From: Epiperipatus broadwayi | Lineage: Eukaryota; Onychophora; Udeonychophora; Euonychophora; Peripatidae | NCBI GenBank assembly: GCA_028023455.1 | Contig: JAQFVV010000064.1 | Location: 1,151,825-1,215,824 of the forward strand | DNA: 64,000 bases | Direction: 5' to 3' | Shown: positions 23,310 through 34,316 of the stretch, piece after piece | Numbering within the stretch: the first letter of the stretch is position 1 | How the letters are laid out: every line of letters begins with the position of its first letter | Program-made: the position numbers and the translations under genes | The notes under the pieces: generated by a model | What the model was told of the DNA's origin: nothing | The model's database searches: none | Seen by the model: only the letters and a program-made list of their open reading frames with translations

Positions 23310-23312
<3 letters not shown>
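20842..23312 (+). repeat. E2 3' LTR
   Basis: This 2471-bp copy matches 4000-6470 end to end. It starts TGTGCCAGGC, ends GGTACA and runs straight into (AT)n. The GC-richer block is at about 21740-21945 and opens a minus-strand frame (21653-21919) that is not long or recognisable enough to call a gene. Confidence 0.92.

Positions 23313-23388
<76 letters not shown>
23313..23388. repeat. (TA)n microsatellite between E2 and E3
   Basis: (AT)n, interrupted once by aaac, separates the last base of the E2 3' LTR from the first base of the E3 5' LTR. It is the shared target tract of both insertions. Confidence 0.9.
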
Positions 23389-23391
<3 letters not shown>

Positions 23392-26300
23392 GCCCTTATC
23401 TATAGGTCATAATAAGGTAGAAAGGTCAATTGCTAAAAAATTTTAAATTTTAAGATATGTTTGTATGATATATAAATAATAGTAGGATAATTAGATTTTA
23501 TAGTACAATTTAAGGCTGAAAATACCTGGTATATAAAAGTGTAATGGATTATTTTAAAGGAACAGTTAAATAAAGCTTAATTATATCCTTGCTTATGGTT
23601 GTAAAAGCTGGCCATATAAAATAACACAGCTATAAATAGTTAAAAGTATATTAATAATTCGAGTATGATATTGTAAAACTAATAAATTAAATAAATGCTA
23701 TATGTAGTGTTATAATTATATTTAATGGTCAAAATTAATCTAATATATTTTAAAATAAACTTTAGGATGGTGAGAATTATATTTGGTTCTACATTTTTAA
23801 ATTATTTTCCAAATTTTTATAAAATATATCAGTTTTGGTAATTTAGACCGAGACGTAAATTAAAAATCATCTGATAAAGTTAGTAATCATGTGACTGTAT
23901 ATTATATACCTTCACACACACGCTTGTTAGACTAATAATAAAGTTTGTGAATTATAAAACTAAATGTAATTGCTATCGATCCTTAAAGTAAAAGTTGAAA
24001 TATTAAATGTTATTTTAATAATTGTTTTAAAATTTAAATGATTTTGATTAAACTATAATTGAGTTTAAAAATACTATTCTAAGTAATATTTCAAATCATT
24101 ACGTCATAAATGTCTTATTTGAAAAATCTAGTCTGTTATAAAACTAAAAAAATGTGTAAATTTGTTCGTGCTAAAAAAGTCATTAACCAATCAACGGAGG
24201 TATTTTAGCAGACAAAATATAAGAATTAGATGAAGCGGGAGAAAGTAATGTGTAAGTGAAGGAGGGAGTAACATATTTTTTAGCTGAATAAGACCGTAAG
24301 CTAGAAAAGTGATACAATTTTAAAATTTTGTATTTATTTTAAAAGTTTTTTTTAACATATAATATTTTGACTGCCTTTACATGAAGGGCTAATTTTTAAA
24401 AGTTTTCTTGCCAGTGATTTTATTTAAGTTTAGCCAAAACCTTACAGTAAAAATGGAAGTACTAAAGGAAAAAATACCTAAAAATATTGCTAAAGGAAAA
24501 ATATTTGTAAAGTGCCTCGATACAGCTTTATTTATGCTCAACCAGAAACTTATTATTGTAACTCAGAGGAATATAATTTGGACGCTATACGAAAACTTAA
24601 AAGAGAAGTTATTTGCCGTCAGGAAAAAATTATGACGCACAAATTTATAAGGCTACTTTAAATTTTTTTTTTATTATTCTTCTCTATGGAAAAATTAAGA
24701 TGCGTTTATTATATAGAAAAAAAATTATGTAAAAGTTATAATGAGTAAAAAGAATGTTTATCTTTTTAAAGGAAACATTACAAAAATATAGTACCAGAAT
24801 TTTAAAAGAAGGAAAAAAGTTACAGAATAATAAGATGAAAGAGCTATTGTGTTTTATGGAAAAGTAACAGAAAACTTTCTCTAAGAAGAATTGAAAAAAT
24901 ATTATAAAGTGTTCATTGGAGAAATGCTTGATTTAGAAAATATAAATTTAAATTAATTAATGAAAATGGATCCATGGAAACCGAAAAATTTACTGAATAT
25001 TTAAAGCAAAGTACCTAGAAGATGCGTCATAAAAGTCGCGCGGGAAAATCTTAGCAGAAAATATTAGAAGAGAATATGTAGACGTTTTCTTTACGGGATT
25101 AATTAATGTCATAATCAATAATTGTATTAAATGTAATAAAAAACCAAGGATTGTCGTCTATGAATATTTATTAAACAGAGCAATAATTGTTTTGCCTTAA
25201 AATAGAACATTAAGTGACTGAAGAAGAAATAATAAACTTTTTTTTTTAGCTTTAATATGAACGGTTTTCAAGAAAATTTGATGAAGAAGTTCAGTAAATA
25301 TAGTTTAAATATTTTTTACTAATTTATTTTAAAATATAAAATGTTATGTGAGATTAGGGAAAACATATAAACATAAATTTAGTAATATTGAGATTTAAAT
25401 ATAATAGCTTGATAAAATTATAGAAATATTGTTTAAAAATAAAGTGTATGTATGTGAGCATTATATCCACAAGGATCAATGGGATGGTGAAGCCTACGGA
25501 ACGAGATCGAGAAGATAAAGATCGTTTGGTAATTTTGATATTTATTTATAATGCATAATGTATTTTTTTAGATCATCTATTGACTAAGAATGAAGTGTGA
25601 AAGTTTAAATTATATGTACACATTTTATACAACATTTTAACATATAATGAGATAGGAGTAATTCGGAATATGCATGCAATAATTTATTTAAAGTATATTA
25701 ATAATATAATTTGACAGAACAATTGTGTGATTCTTTTGAACTTTCATGTGATAAAGTATTCAGATACTTTAAAATAGTTTGTATATGATTAAATATACGA
25801 GGAAAGTAGTAAAAAGATTTTCTTATAGAACAGTGGGATAGTTTTAAAATAAATGAATTTTATTATTGTTAGTAATGCAGATATGTATTTGTCGATGTAC
25901 AGTATAGAAAAAATCTTGAGAAATAAGATCAGATAGTGACTTGGAAGTACTAGTGGAGAGGAAACCAAGATGATGTTTTTTTTTTAAGAAATAGGAAAAT
26001 ATAGGATTTGGATCATATGTAGTTTTGTGTGATTTCAGTATAGTTAACTAAGCCCTATGACTGAACACATATGGTTTGGACAGTGTTTTGCATATCTTTA
26101 AATTTTGGATGTTATAATAAAGCTGAAGAAATAGCTTTAGCATCGTTCCTATGATAGAGGTTGGTAGACAGATAAAGGTCACTCCTCTATAGTGTCTTTT
26201 AATTCACTGTGCCATGATTGTCAAGATATATGACGAGTAATATTCTAGATGTATTGTGATCCTATGCATCTATCTTCGCTATCCTTATTTTGTGAATCTG

Positions 26301-27994
26301 CATCGGTCAGAAAGATATTTTCAAAGAAATAATGAATAAAATAGAACTGAAGATATGTTATCGTTTGTGTAAGAATAGTTTATTTGCTGGAATGTATAAA
26401 ATTGTGTAACTTTAAAATTGAAAGTCCAAAATATCATAAAGAGAGAAAGAATCATATAATACATTGTAAAATTAATTCGGAAATGAATATAAGATTTTTT
26501 GAAAAGAAATCTAAACCAAGTATTTAAAAGTGATAATAAAATTTGAATGAATTTTTTGTTAAAATAATATTTATAAAATAATTATTGCATATTTATTAAG
26601 AAAGTAGTTCAATAAGGTATAATAAACATATACTTGTGCATGGTATGTTAATAGTTGTAATTATATCATCCGAAGTAAGGCTTGAATGAGAATATGAGGA
26701 TTAATAAACATCGGATAATGAATAATAAAAAACCTAATACCGAATGTAGAACAATGTTTTGACTTTGTAAGATTCCATACAACCAATATAAAACTAAAAT
26801 TTGTTATTTTGTAGAATTTTACTACGAATGTAAATTTTGTAATTAAAAATATAATTTTAATAATATTAGGGATGCAAAGTGTTTGTGATAAGCATATAAA
26901 AAAATGCATTTTATAACAAGCTAACCATGATAATAAATCAAGTAATAATACTGTATTTTCTTAAGTGTTCTGAAGAGAAGATTTAACTAGGAAAAATAAA
27001 TAGTATTTGGATTTCATTTTATAAACTAGTAAACTAAGATGAGATAGGAGAGTAAGGGATATCCAATGTATATAATGTAAAATATTGTTAATTTATTTAT
27101 GTTGTTAATAAACTTTGTTTTAAATTTATTTTAAAGTTTTGTGTCCGCGTTGTTATTTCTCCACATGGATGCATGAAATCACGATACATTTATAATTGAA
27201 ACAGACATATAGATTTTGCACAAAAAGTAAACATAAAAGTGTTATAATAATTTTGAGAATTTATTGGTATGTTAAAATTAAAAGATCATAATTTTATATT
27301 ATTTATTGGTCATAAGTCGGTTGCCACAATATTACATTAAATTATATGCTAATGTTGCCACACGTATTCTGTTGTCAGATTATTAAAAATACTACCACGT
27401 ACGTATTTATTTATTTCCTTTAAGAAGAAATAAGAGTATATTATATTATTATTGTTATTATTATTATTATTATTAGTTGCTGTGTAGTAGATTATGACAT
27501 AAAATTTCCTTTTCATATTTTACTACCGTAATTTTAAATCAGTTAGAATACAATTTATGAACCTGAGATTTATTTTGTTTATTTTACTTCATTTTATTTA
27601 ATTGAGCTAGATTCTTGTTATAAAGAAGAGAAGATATGATTATTATTTTAATCATAGTGCATAGAGCTTAGAAAGTCGTAAGAATACTATGAGTTAGTTA
27701 TTTGGTATAGTAAAAGGGGGAATAGTGTTCTTATGCCATTGAGGTAGTACTGTGTGGATAATGTCTCAATGTAGTCTATCTCGTTCCCCGTATTGTCACT
27801 CCATGTCTCATGAAAATAGTAAATATTTATTAATTCATTTTAAAAATTGAATCGAATTTATATTTTAAAAATTAGAGCTAGTAATCATTTTAATCAATGC
27901 TGAATATTTCATTTATTTATTTGTTAACAGCTAAAACCCGGAATATTCGTAATAAACAATATATTTTGGGGTGAGGACGTGAGGGGGGAGGTTA
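23389..27994 (+). repeat. E3 5' LTR (4.6 kb)
   Basis: The LTR begins TGTGCCCTTATC. Alignment with the 3' copy stops after gggggaggtta, so the right end reads TTA rather than the usual CA; the true edge may be off by a few bases. It is very AT-rich. It contains a (ttattattatt) tract near 27450 and the GC-richer tail gtgaggacgtgaggggggagg at the 3' edge. Short open frames at 24408-24635 (plus) and 26661-26909 (minus) recur in the other LTR. They have no recognisable domain and I do not call them genes. Confidence 0.88.
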
Positions 27995-27999
27995 AATTG

Positions 28000-28018
28000 T
28001 GATCGCCCAACGTGTTGC
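28000..28018 (+). promoter_or_regulatory. E3 primer binding site, tRNA-Lys-like
   Basis: TGATCGCCCAACGTGTTGC lies 5 nt after the 5' LTR. It matches the tRNA-Lys1,2-type PBS TGGCGCCCAACGTGGGGC, with an extra base near the start and two changes near the end. Confidence 0.75.
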
Positions 28019-28682
28019 ACGATGTGTAGTTGGAACTACAATCGATAGGTTGGATTCAACTAACAGAAAGTTAAATTTTGCTGTTCCAGTGAGACTGCAC
28101 GATGTGTAGTGGAGTTATATATGGCTTAGTATTTGAATTTGTTCATGTAAATCAGGAGATTGTCAATAGACATATTTTACAGAAGTAGATAATTTCATAT
28201 TTGATTATAGAAATCATTATTAGGATTTAGTTATTAAAGTAAACTAAGTATTTGTTATTAAAATAATTTCAATTTTATGTGGTAGATAATCTGATTGTTT
28301 AAAAAATCATACTATACTATTGTGGGTCAATTGACAAACAAAATTTAAAATGTGCATATGTGGCTAACGATTATTGGTATTTAATATGACCATGTCAATT
28401 ATTGAAGTATTATTAAAAAATATATTTAAAAGTGTTTTAATTTGTGCAAAATATTTGTGAATCATGCATGTGGGAAATGATGTTGTGACACATATAATTT
28501 TAATTGTTATTGTTATTATAATTAGTTAGATAGTATAGGGTGTATAGAAGGTATTGTCTATAGTTATTGTGGGTGATGGTTGGATGAGATAAAAGAACTG
28601 GTAAGAAACTATTTTATGAGAAGTTAATAGTAACATATTATTGGGATATTAAATTTTGAGGAAAAAGTATTATAAAGAAAAA
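28019..28682 (+). other. E3 leader
   Basis: About 660 bp between PBS and gag. A 15-nt block, tgcacgatgtgtagt, occurs twice (about 28015 and 28094). No coding region is visible. Confidence 0.6.
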
Positions 28683-30825
28683 ATGGATAATCAAGATAAC
28701 AGTTCAGTAGAGGAAATATCTGAATTCATTGTGGATAGTAGTTGTGAGGAGGAAAGGGAAGCGGAAGAGACAATTAATATAGAAACAATTACAGATATTG
28801 TACAAATTACAGATGACGAAATAAAAGGAGAAGAAAAGATTAGGGAATTAAAAATAGAGGAAGAAGAAGTAGTCACACATAAAAGAGATGTAGATAGCTT
28901 CTCATTGTCTCAAATAGCACTGATGATAAAAGAGATAAATATGAAATTTGAATATCTCAATGAAGATAATAGAAAAATTAATGAGAATATAAATAAAAAT
29001 AGAGAAGAGATTCAAGAAGATAATAGAAAAAATAGAGAAGAGATTCAAGAAAATATAAATAGAAATAGAGAAGAGATTCAAGAAGATAATAGAAAAAATA
29101 GAGAAGAGATAAATGAAATTATGAGTAAAAATAGACAGTATGAATAAAAAACTCAATGATACTTGTAAGACTATGGAAGACTTTAAGGAGGAAGCACATA
29201 ATAAATTTAATGGCTTGGAATCAAGATTGGACAATAGTGAAAAAGTTATTAGTTCTTTAAGGGATGAAATAGAACAAATAGATTGTAATAATCAGGAATT
29301 GCTCAAGACTAAGTTTACAGAATTTTCTGAGATTGCTATAAAAGGTATAAACAAGCAAATAGAAGATTCTATCAGTCTATGTCAGACCAATAATAGCAAG
29401 TTAAAACAGGAGTTTGATAATAATAAATTAGATATTAATAATGAAATATGTGAGATAAAGGAAGAGATAATGCAGAGTAGAATAAGGATGAAAGATGAAA
29501 TGGAGAGAGAGTTAGTGGATAAGTTTAATGATTTAGTAGTACAAAATAAGAGAGATATAAAAAAAGAAATAGAAGAAGGTTTGATGGGAAAATTAAAGGA
29601 TTTTAATATTGGGAAGGAGGATGATCAGAAGTACAGGTCCAAAATAGGTGAGAATTTAAAGCACTTACAAAAGGATGTAAAAGAACAAGTAATGCAGGTA
29701 GAGAGAAATAGTAATGAGTATAAGGAAGCTATAGATCAAAACTTAGATAGGTTTAGACAGGAACAAAAGATATACATAGATCAAGTGATTGGTCAGGTAA
29801 ATTTGGAAGGAAAATTACAACAGGTATACGAACAAATAGAAGAGATAAAATCCATTAGCAATCAAACGTTAGAATTAGGTAAAGAAAAAGCATCACATAG
29901 TAAAGGTGAAGAATATAAAAGTCCATTCCCAATAGATAAAATAGAGTATATAAGAAAGGAGGAAGATAATCAAATAGAATCTGATAATAATAAAGAAATA
30001 GACAACCTAATAATTAAAGGAAATACTAGTTGTGAGGGAGGAACAAATAACTCGATGGCATTACGCTTTATGAGGGTCAAACCATTTAGAGGTGACCATG
30101 CTGAAAATCCATATGAGTTTCTAAATAGTTTAGATGAACTATTTTCAATATGTGTTTTAACTGAAAGGGAAAAGTTGGCCATCTGTAGTAATCACTTAGG
30201 AGGTACTGCCAAAGATTGGTGGCAGTCACTTTTTGAAAGGCCAAATACCTATGGTGACTTTAGATGTTTAATAACAGGTAGTTTCTGGAATGCTGACAAG
30301 CAAGATAGCATTAGGTTCCAGATAACTCAGGAAAAATATCAAGCGAATAAAGGTAGCTATACTAGTTTCTTTAGGAGTCAGGCTATTCGGTTAAAAACAC
30401 TAACGGCATGTCCATTGTCTGAAGGACAGATAGTAAGAATAATATGACACAATTTGCCCAGAAATGTGGAGCAACTATTAATTGCAGCGGACCGTTATTC
30501 TATAGAAGAGGTGTCAGAAGTATTAGATGCACTAGAAAATGCTGAAACATCTATAGATAATAGATTTAAAACAAACAGAGAAAGAAATAACTATCCATTG
30601 TCTAATATCAATGTTGACTATAATAATCAAAGGCATCAAATAGGCTTTAAAAGAAGATATAGTTCTAGTGATAGAAATAGGGTATATCCATATGCTAAGA
30701 AAGCGGTGAGATTTGACAGATCTAGAAGTAGGGTAGAGTTGCAAAATAATCAACCCTCTACTAGTGGAATTACTACTATTTTAAAGAAACCCAATATAAA
30801 AACAAGTGAGAAAAAGTTAAACTAA
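28683..30825 (+). pseudogene. gag: E3 Gag with long coiled-coil N-terminus, broken
   Basis: The start is the ATG at 28683 (aaaaaATGG). The first part (to 29147) is acidic and ends in an 11-residue repeat (NREEIQEDNRK variants, about 28963-29122). The frame shifts near 29140-29147. The second part continues as Lys/Glu/Gln-rich coiled coil to about 30050. It then enters the Gag domain (AKDWWQSLFERP; TSFFRSQAIRLKTL) homologous to the E2 Gag. A TGA at 30445-30447 interrupts that domain where E2 has Arg (consistent with CGA to TGA). Reading resumes to a basic Arg/Ser-rich tail and TAA at 30823-30825. No CCHC knuckle is seen; the basic tail may bind RNA instead. The full-length form would be near 700 residues, long for a gypsy Gag. 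Confidence 0.8.
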
Positions 30826-30862
30826 AGAGGTCTTTGTGGATTAGTTCCTCTTTGCAAGGACC
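30816..30862 (+). promoter_or_regulatory. Putative -1 ribosomal frameshift signal between E3 gag and pol
   Basis: The heptamer GTTAAAC (30816-30822) is set in the gag frame as G TTA AAC, directly before the gag stop TAA (30823-30825). A -1 slip there enters exactly the pol frame. Six bases later, ggtctttg (30829-30836) can pair with caaggacc (30855-30862) over 8 bp including one G-U. A competing stem, aaagagg (30824-30830) with cctcttt (30847-30853), suggests a more complex fold. GTTAAAC is a known functional slippery heptamer in nidovirus-type frameshifting. The function here is inferred. Confidence 0.7.
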
Positions 30863-33800
30863 AGGTGCTAACGAAATGGGGAACGATCAGATGTGGATGC
30901 TAAATACTTTGGATTTAGACATTGATTTCTTAGAACCCTTTACAATAGGTGAACCACCTATTACGTATCAATGTCCGGTTGTAATTTTAAACATTAAAAA
31001 TATAAAAGTTGAAGCATTGATTGACTCTGGAAGCCAAGCTTCCATATTATCAGAGTCAACTTATAAAAATCTGGTATGCATAAAAGGTGATATACCTTCA
31101 CTGCCAGTAAAACCAATACATGTAACTCTAGCAAATGGAAAGAGAACTAAGTTAACAAATAAACAAGTTTGGATTACCTTCAAAATTAATGATACAGAGT
31201 TTGGGCATGTTTTTCTTATTATGCCTGGATTGATACATGAAGCCATAATAGGTGCTGACTTCATGATTTTAAATGATTGTCAAATAGATTTTTATAACAA
31301 AATTTTTACTTGTAAGAAGGAAAGGCTTAATTTTGAATATGGTGTGCATAACCTTTCCAATCAATTACTATGCATCCATAATACATTGATTGATGCTAGC
31401 ATAAAAGCAAAAATTGAACATATTTATGCAGTCAATTCTAAATTAAATGAGAAATTATATCAATTAATGTATAGCTTTAAAAGCATTTTTTCTAAAATCC
31501 CTGGTATAATAGAGGGATATACCCATCGTATTAAGTTGAAGTGTAATGATCCTTTCCATCAAAAGATGTACCCGATCCCATATCAATATCAGGACGAGGT
31601 ACAGAGTCAAATAGACATGATGCTAGAGTGGGATATAATCAAAAAGTGCCCTTCTCCTTACGTAAACCCATTGGTTATTGTAAAGAAGAAGGATGGCAAT
31701 ATTAGGGTATGTTTAGATGCTCGCATGTTGAATTCTATAACTGTACCAGAGCATGACATTCCTCCACCTGTACATGAGCTCCTAACTAAGTTTCATAAGA
31801 GGTCAATTTTCTCTACATTTGATTTAACAGCTAGTTATTGGCAAATACCGTTACATGAGAATGATCAGCAATACACAGCATTTCGTTTTCAAGGCCAGTC
31901 ATATGTTTTCAGACGGATGCCTTTTGGTCTCATTAATAGTGGTGCTGGCTTAATCAGATGTTTGGACATGATTTTTTCAAAGCAATTAAAAGAAAAAATT
32001 GTCATGTATGTGGACGATATCGTCATTGCTTCTGACAGTTTAGAAGAGCATCTCCAACATTTAGAAATGTTTTTTAGTGAATGCACTGCAAAAAATGTAA
32101 AAATTAATTTGGAGAAGTGTTCAATAGCAGCGAAAGAAATTACTTTTCTGGGACACTTAATAAGTGAGCATGGCATCCAGCCCCATCCAGAAAAGATAGC
32201 AGCTATTCAACGCTTCCCCACACCAAAAACGGTAAAACAGCTGAAATCTTTTTTTGGGTTATGTAATTATTACAACCGCTTCTATAAAAATTTTGCCGAG
32301 GACACCATATATTTATCTAAATTACTAAAAAAGATTGAGAGGTGGAGGTGGACCCCTGATCATGACCGTGAATTTAATTTAATTAAAGATAAATTTTTAA
32401 AACACGTAATTTTAAGTTATCCTGACTTTAATAAAATATTTTATGTGCAAACAGATAGTAGTTACTATGGTCTGGGTGTAGTGTTATTTCAACTCGATGA
32501 GGATCAGGTACCTCATGTATTGTACTTCTTGAGCAGACATCTAAGAGGTGCTGAGTTGAACTACACTATTACTGAAAAGGAAACCCTAGCTGTTGTCTGG
32601 GCTTTTCAGAAATTAAGGCAATTTTTACTAGGTTCTACTGTGATTGTATTGACCGACCATAGAAGCTTAGAGTTTTTAAATAAAAGCTACCTCAGTAATG
32701 AGAGACTTATTAGGTGGAGCTTGTATCTCCAACAATTCAATTATAAAGTACTTTATATTGAAGGGAGACAGAATATCCCTGCTGATATTCTTAGCCGCCA
32801 CCCTATCTGTTTAATGTCACAAAATCCTGATAATCAAAACATTATTATCAGTAACATAGATTTGGTTAGGGATGAATCTATAGCTGATGATTATAATAAT
32901 CTCACTATGATTCAGAGTCAGGATATGAGATTAAATAGGATCATGACTATCTTAAATAATCATGATAATATAAATAGCAAAAATAAACGCGTTAAAATGA
33001 TTTTTAATAAATATAAAATTTATCAAAATTTGCTTATGTACAATATAAATTATAATCAGGGAGAATCATGGAGGATAGTTGTCCCTAACTCCATGATTGA
33101 TAAACTAATTATGTACGTTCATAGTAGCTATGGGCACTATGGAGCACCAAAAATTATGTATGTATTAAAATCGATATTTTTTTGGAATAAAATGTACAAA
33201 CGCGTAATTAAAAAGATTAAAACGTGTAAAATATGTCTAAAATCTAAGCACTGTAGTAAATCTTACATGGGAATCATGCAACCCATTATTCCAGATCGTC
33301 CTAATGAATTATTAGCGATCAATTTTTATGGGCCTCTGCCACCATTCAATCGTCAAAAATTTATACTTGTTACGTATGATGTTTTTAGTAAATTAGTCTC
33401 AGCCTACCCAGTACCTAAAACCAGTGCTCATTATGTAATTAAATGTATGCTTGAGTATCAATTTCCATTAGTGGGAAAGCCAGAAATAATTCTCACTGAT
33501 CATGCAACTGCTTTTATATCTAGTAGATGGAATGAGTGGATTCGAACTCAACACCTCAGACATGTTATGAGCTCCATTAGAAATCCGCAGTCTAATCCTT
33601 GCGAACGTGTTATGCGGGAGCTCGGTAGATTATTCAGGGTTTATGTAGCTGATGATCATAAACAGTGGGTCCATAAACTCTCTGAGGTTGTCAAATATAT
33701 AAATAGTACTTGCAATGAATCCACAGGCTTTACACCATTCCGTCTACACTATGGCAGACATGAAGAGTTATTAATTCAAACACCTATACCGTTGATAAGA

Positions 33801-34106
33801 GAGCCAATAGATAGAAATCATGACTTAAATCAAGCCAAAGTAAAGCTACATGTTATGGGTGCTAAAAGAGTAAAGCAAGCCCATAATAGACCACATCCGT
33901 TCAAAGTTGATGATCTAGTTCTTATTAGAACACCCCATGTTAGCAACCTACAAAGAAATCAATTTAGAAAATTTCTAGAATTATATGAAGGTCCGTACAA
34001 GATTTTTAGAAAAGTGGGAGAGAATGCTTTTGTATTAACTACACCAGATGGTGAAAAAGGGACATACAACGCTAGAAGTTTAATCCCATACCCATCAGAA
34101 GTGTAG
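30822..34106 (+). CDS. pol: E3 Pol polyprotein: protease, RT, RNase H, integrase
   Basis: Continuous open frame of about 1090 codons with no ATG at its start, consistent with entry by frameshift. The protease has DSGSQ (Asp at 31023). Reverse transcriptase has VCLDAR, STFDLTASYWQ, RMPFGLINSG and catalytic YVDD (32007-32018). RNase H has TDSSYYGLG (Asp at 32454), TEKETLA and TDHRSL. The integrase has an H...H...C..C zinc region (HSSYGHYG, CKICLKSK). The first catalytic position reads INFYGP, Asn at 33321-33323 where E2 has Asp. The second Asp is at 33498 and the Glu at 33603, spacing D-x34-E. The C-terminus has LVLIRTPHVS, LYEGPYKIF and GTYNARSLIP. RT and RNase H look intact; integrase should be inactive. 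No env follows. Confidence 0.93.
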   Translation, partial: LKRSLWISSSLQGPGANEMGNDQMWMLNTLDLDIDFLEPFTIGEPPITYQCPVVILNIKNIKVEALIDSGSQASILSESTYKNLVCIKGDIPSLPVKPIHVTLANGKRTKLTNKQVWITFKINDTEFGHVFLIMPGLIHEAIIGADFMILNDCQIDFYNKIFTCKKERLNFEYGVHNLSNQLLCIHNTLIDASIKAKIEHIYAVNSKLNEKLYQLMYSFKSIFSKIPGIIEGYTHRIKLKCNDPFHQKMYPIPYQYQDEVQSQIDMMLEWDIIKKCPSPYVNPLVIVKKKDGNIRVCLDARMLNSITVPEHDIPPPVHELLTKFHKRSIFSTFDLTASYWQIPLHENDQQYTAFRFQGQSYVFRRMPFGLINSGAGLIRCLDMIFSKQLKEKIVMYVDDIVIASDSLEEHLQHLEMFFSECTAKNVKINLEKCSIAAKEITFLGHLISEHGIQPHPEKIAAIQRFPTPKTVKQLKSFFGLCNYYNRFYKNFAEDTIYLSKLLKKIERWRWTPDHDREFNLIKDKFLKHVILSYPDFNKIFYVQTDSSYYGLGVVLFQLDEDQVPHVLYFLSRHLRGAELNYTITEKETLAVVWAFQKLRQFLLGSTVIVLTDHRSLEFLNKSYLSNERLIRWSLYLQQFNYKVLYIEGRQNIPADILSRHPICLMSQNPDNQNIIISNIDLVRDESIADDYNNLTMIQSQDMRLNRIMTILNNHDNINSKNKRVKMIFNKYKIYQNLLMYNINYNQGESWRIVVPNSMIDKLIMYVHSSYGHYGAPKIMYVLKSIFFWNKMYKRVIKKIKTCKICLKSKHCSKSYMGIMQPIIPDRPNELLAINFYGPLPPFNRQKFILVTYDVFSKLVSAYPVPKTSAHYVIKCMLEYQFPLVGKPEIILTDHATAFISSRWNEWIRTQHLRHVMSSIRNPQSNPCERVMRELGRLFRVYVADDHKQWVHKLSEVVKYINSTCNESTGFTPFRLHYGRHEELLIQTPIPLIREPIDRNHDLNQAKVKLHVMGAKRVKQAHNRPHPFKVDDLVLIRTPHVSNLQRNQFRKFLELYEGPYKIFRKVGENAFVLTTPDGEKGTYNARSLIPYPSEV

Positions 34107-34316
34107 AAAATTTTTTATAAGTATTAATAGTTCAAAGTCTGAGTTTAGTGTCCAGATATTGTATAAATTTGTATAGCAAACAGTGTATACTGTTGTATTG
34201 AGTAGTATAAGATGGAATTTGGTTGTAGCAGATAATGAAATGAGGAGTATTAATGAATAAAGTAGGTATTAAACTAGATGTTTAATTTAAAATTTTTTAT
34301 TCGAAGGGGGAAGTTA
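34107..34316 (+). other. E3 3' untranslated segment with polypurine tract
   Basis: About 210 bp from the pol stop to the 3' LTR. gaagggggaag (34303-34313) close to the LTR is the likely plus-strand primer. Three bases (tta) separate it from the LTR TG. Confidence 0.75.

Larger units (their letters stand above)
4000..23312 (+). mobile_element. E2: Ty3/gypsy LTR retrotransposon, split by nested element E1
   Basis: This element is LTR (4000-6470), PBS, leader interrupted by E1 (6659-14892), gag-pol (16737-20727), purine tract and LTR (20842-23312). The two LTRs are each 2471 bp. I counted about 36 differences between them by eye, about 1.5%, so the insertion is fairly recent. With E1 and its 4-bp duplication removed, the element is about 11.1 kb. 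There is no env-like ORF between pol and the 3' LTR. Gag-pol is one continuous frame, damaged only near the integrase tail. Family placement rests on the order protease-RT-RNase H-integrase and the motifs listed under gag-pol. Confidence 0.93.

Noticed and set aside
24408-24635. 75-codon frame repeated at 35337-35564
   Set aside because: Both are in E3 LTRs. The frame changes near the end between the copies, which argues against selection.
26661-26909. 82-codon minus frame identical at 37587-37835
   Set aside because: LTR identity explains it, and there is no recognisable motif.
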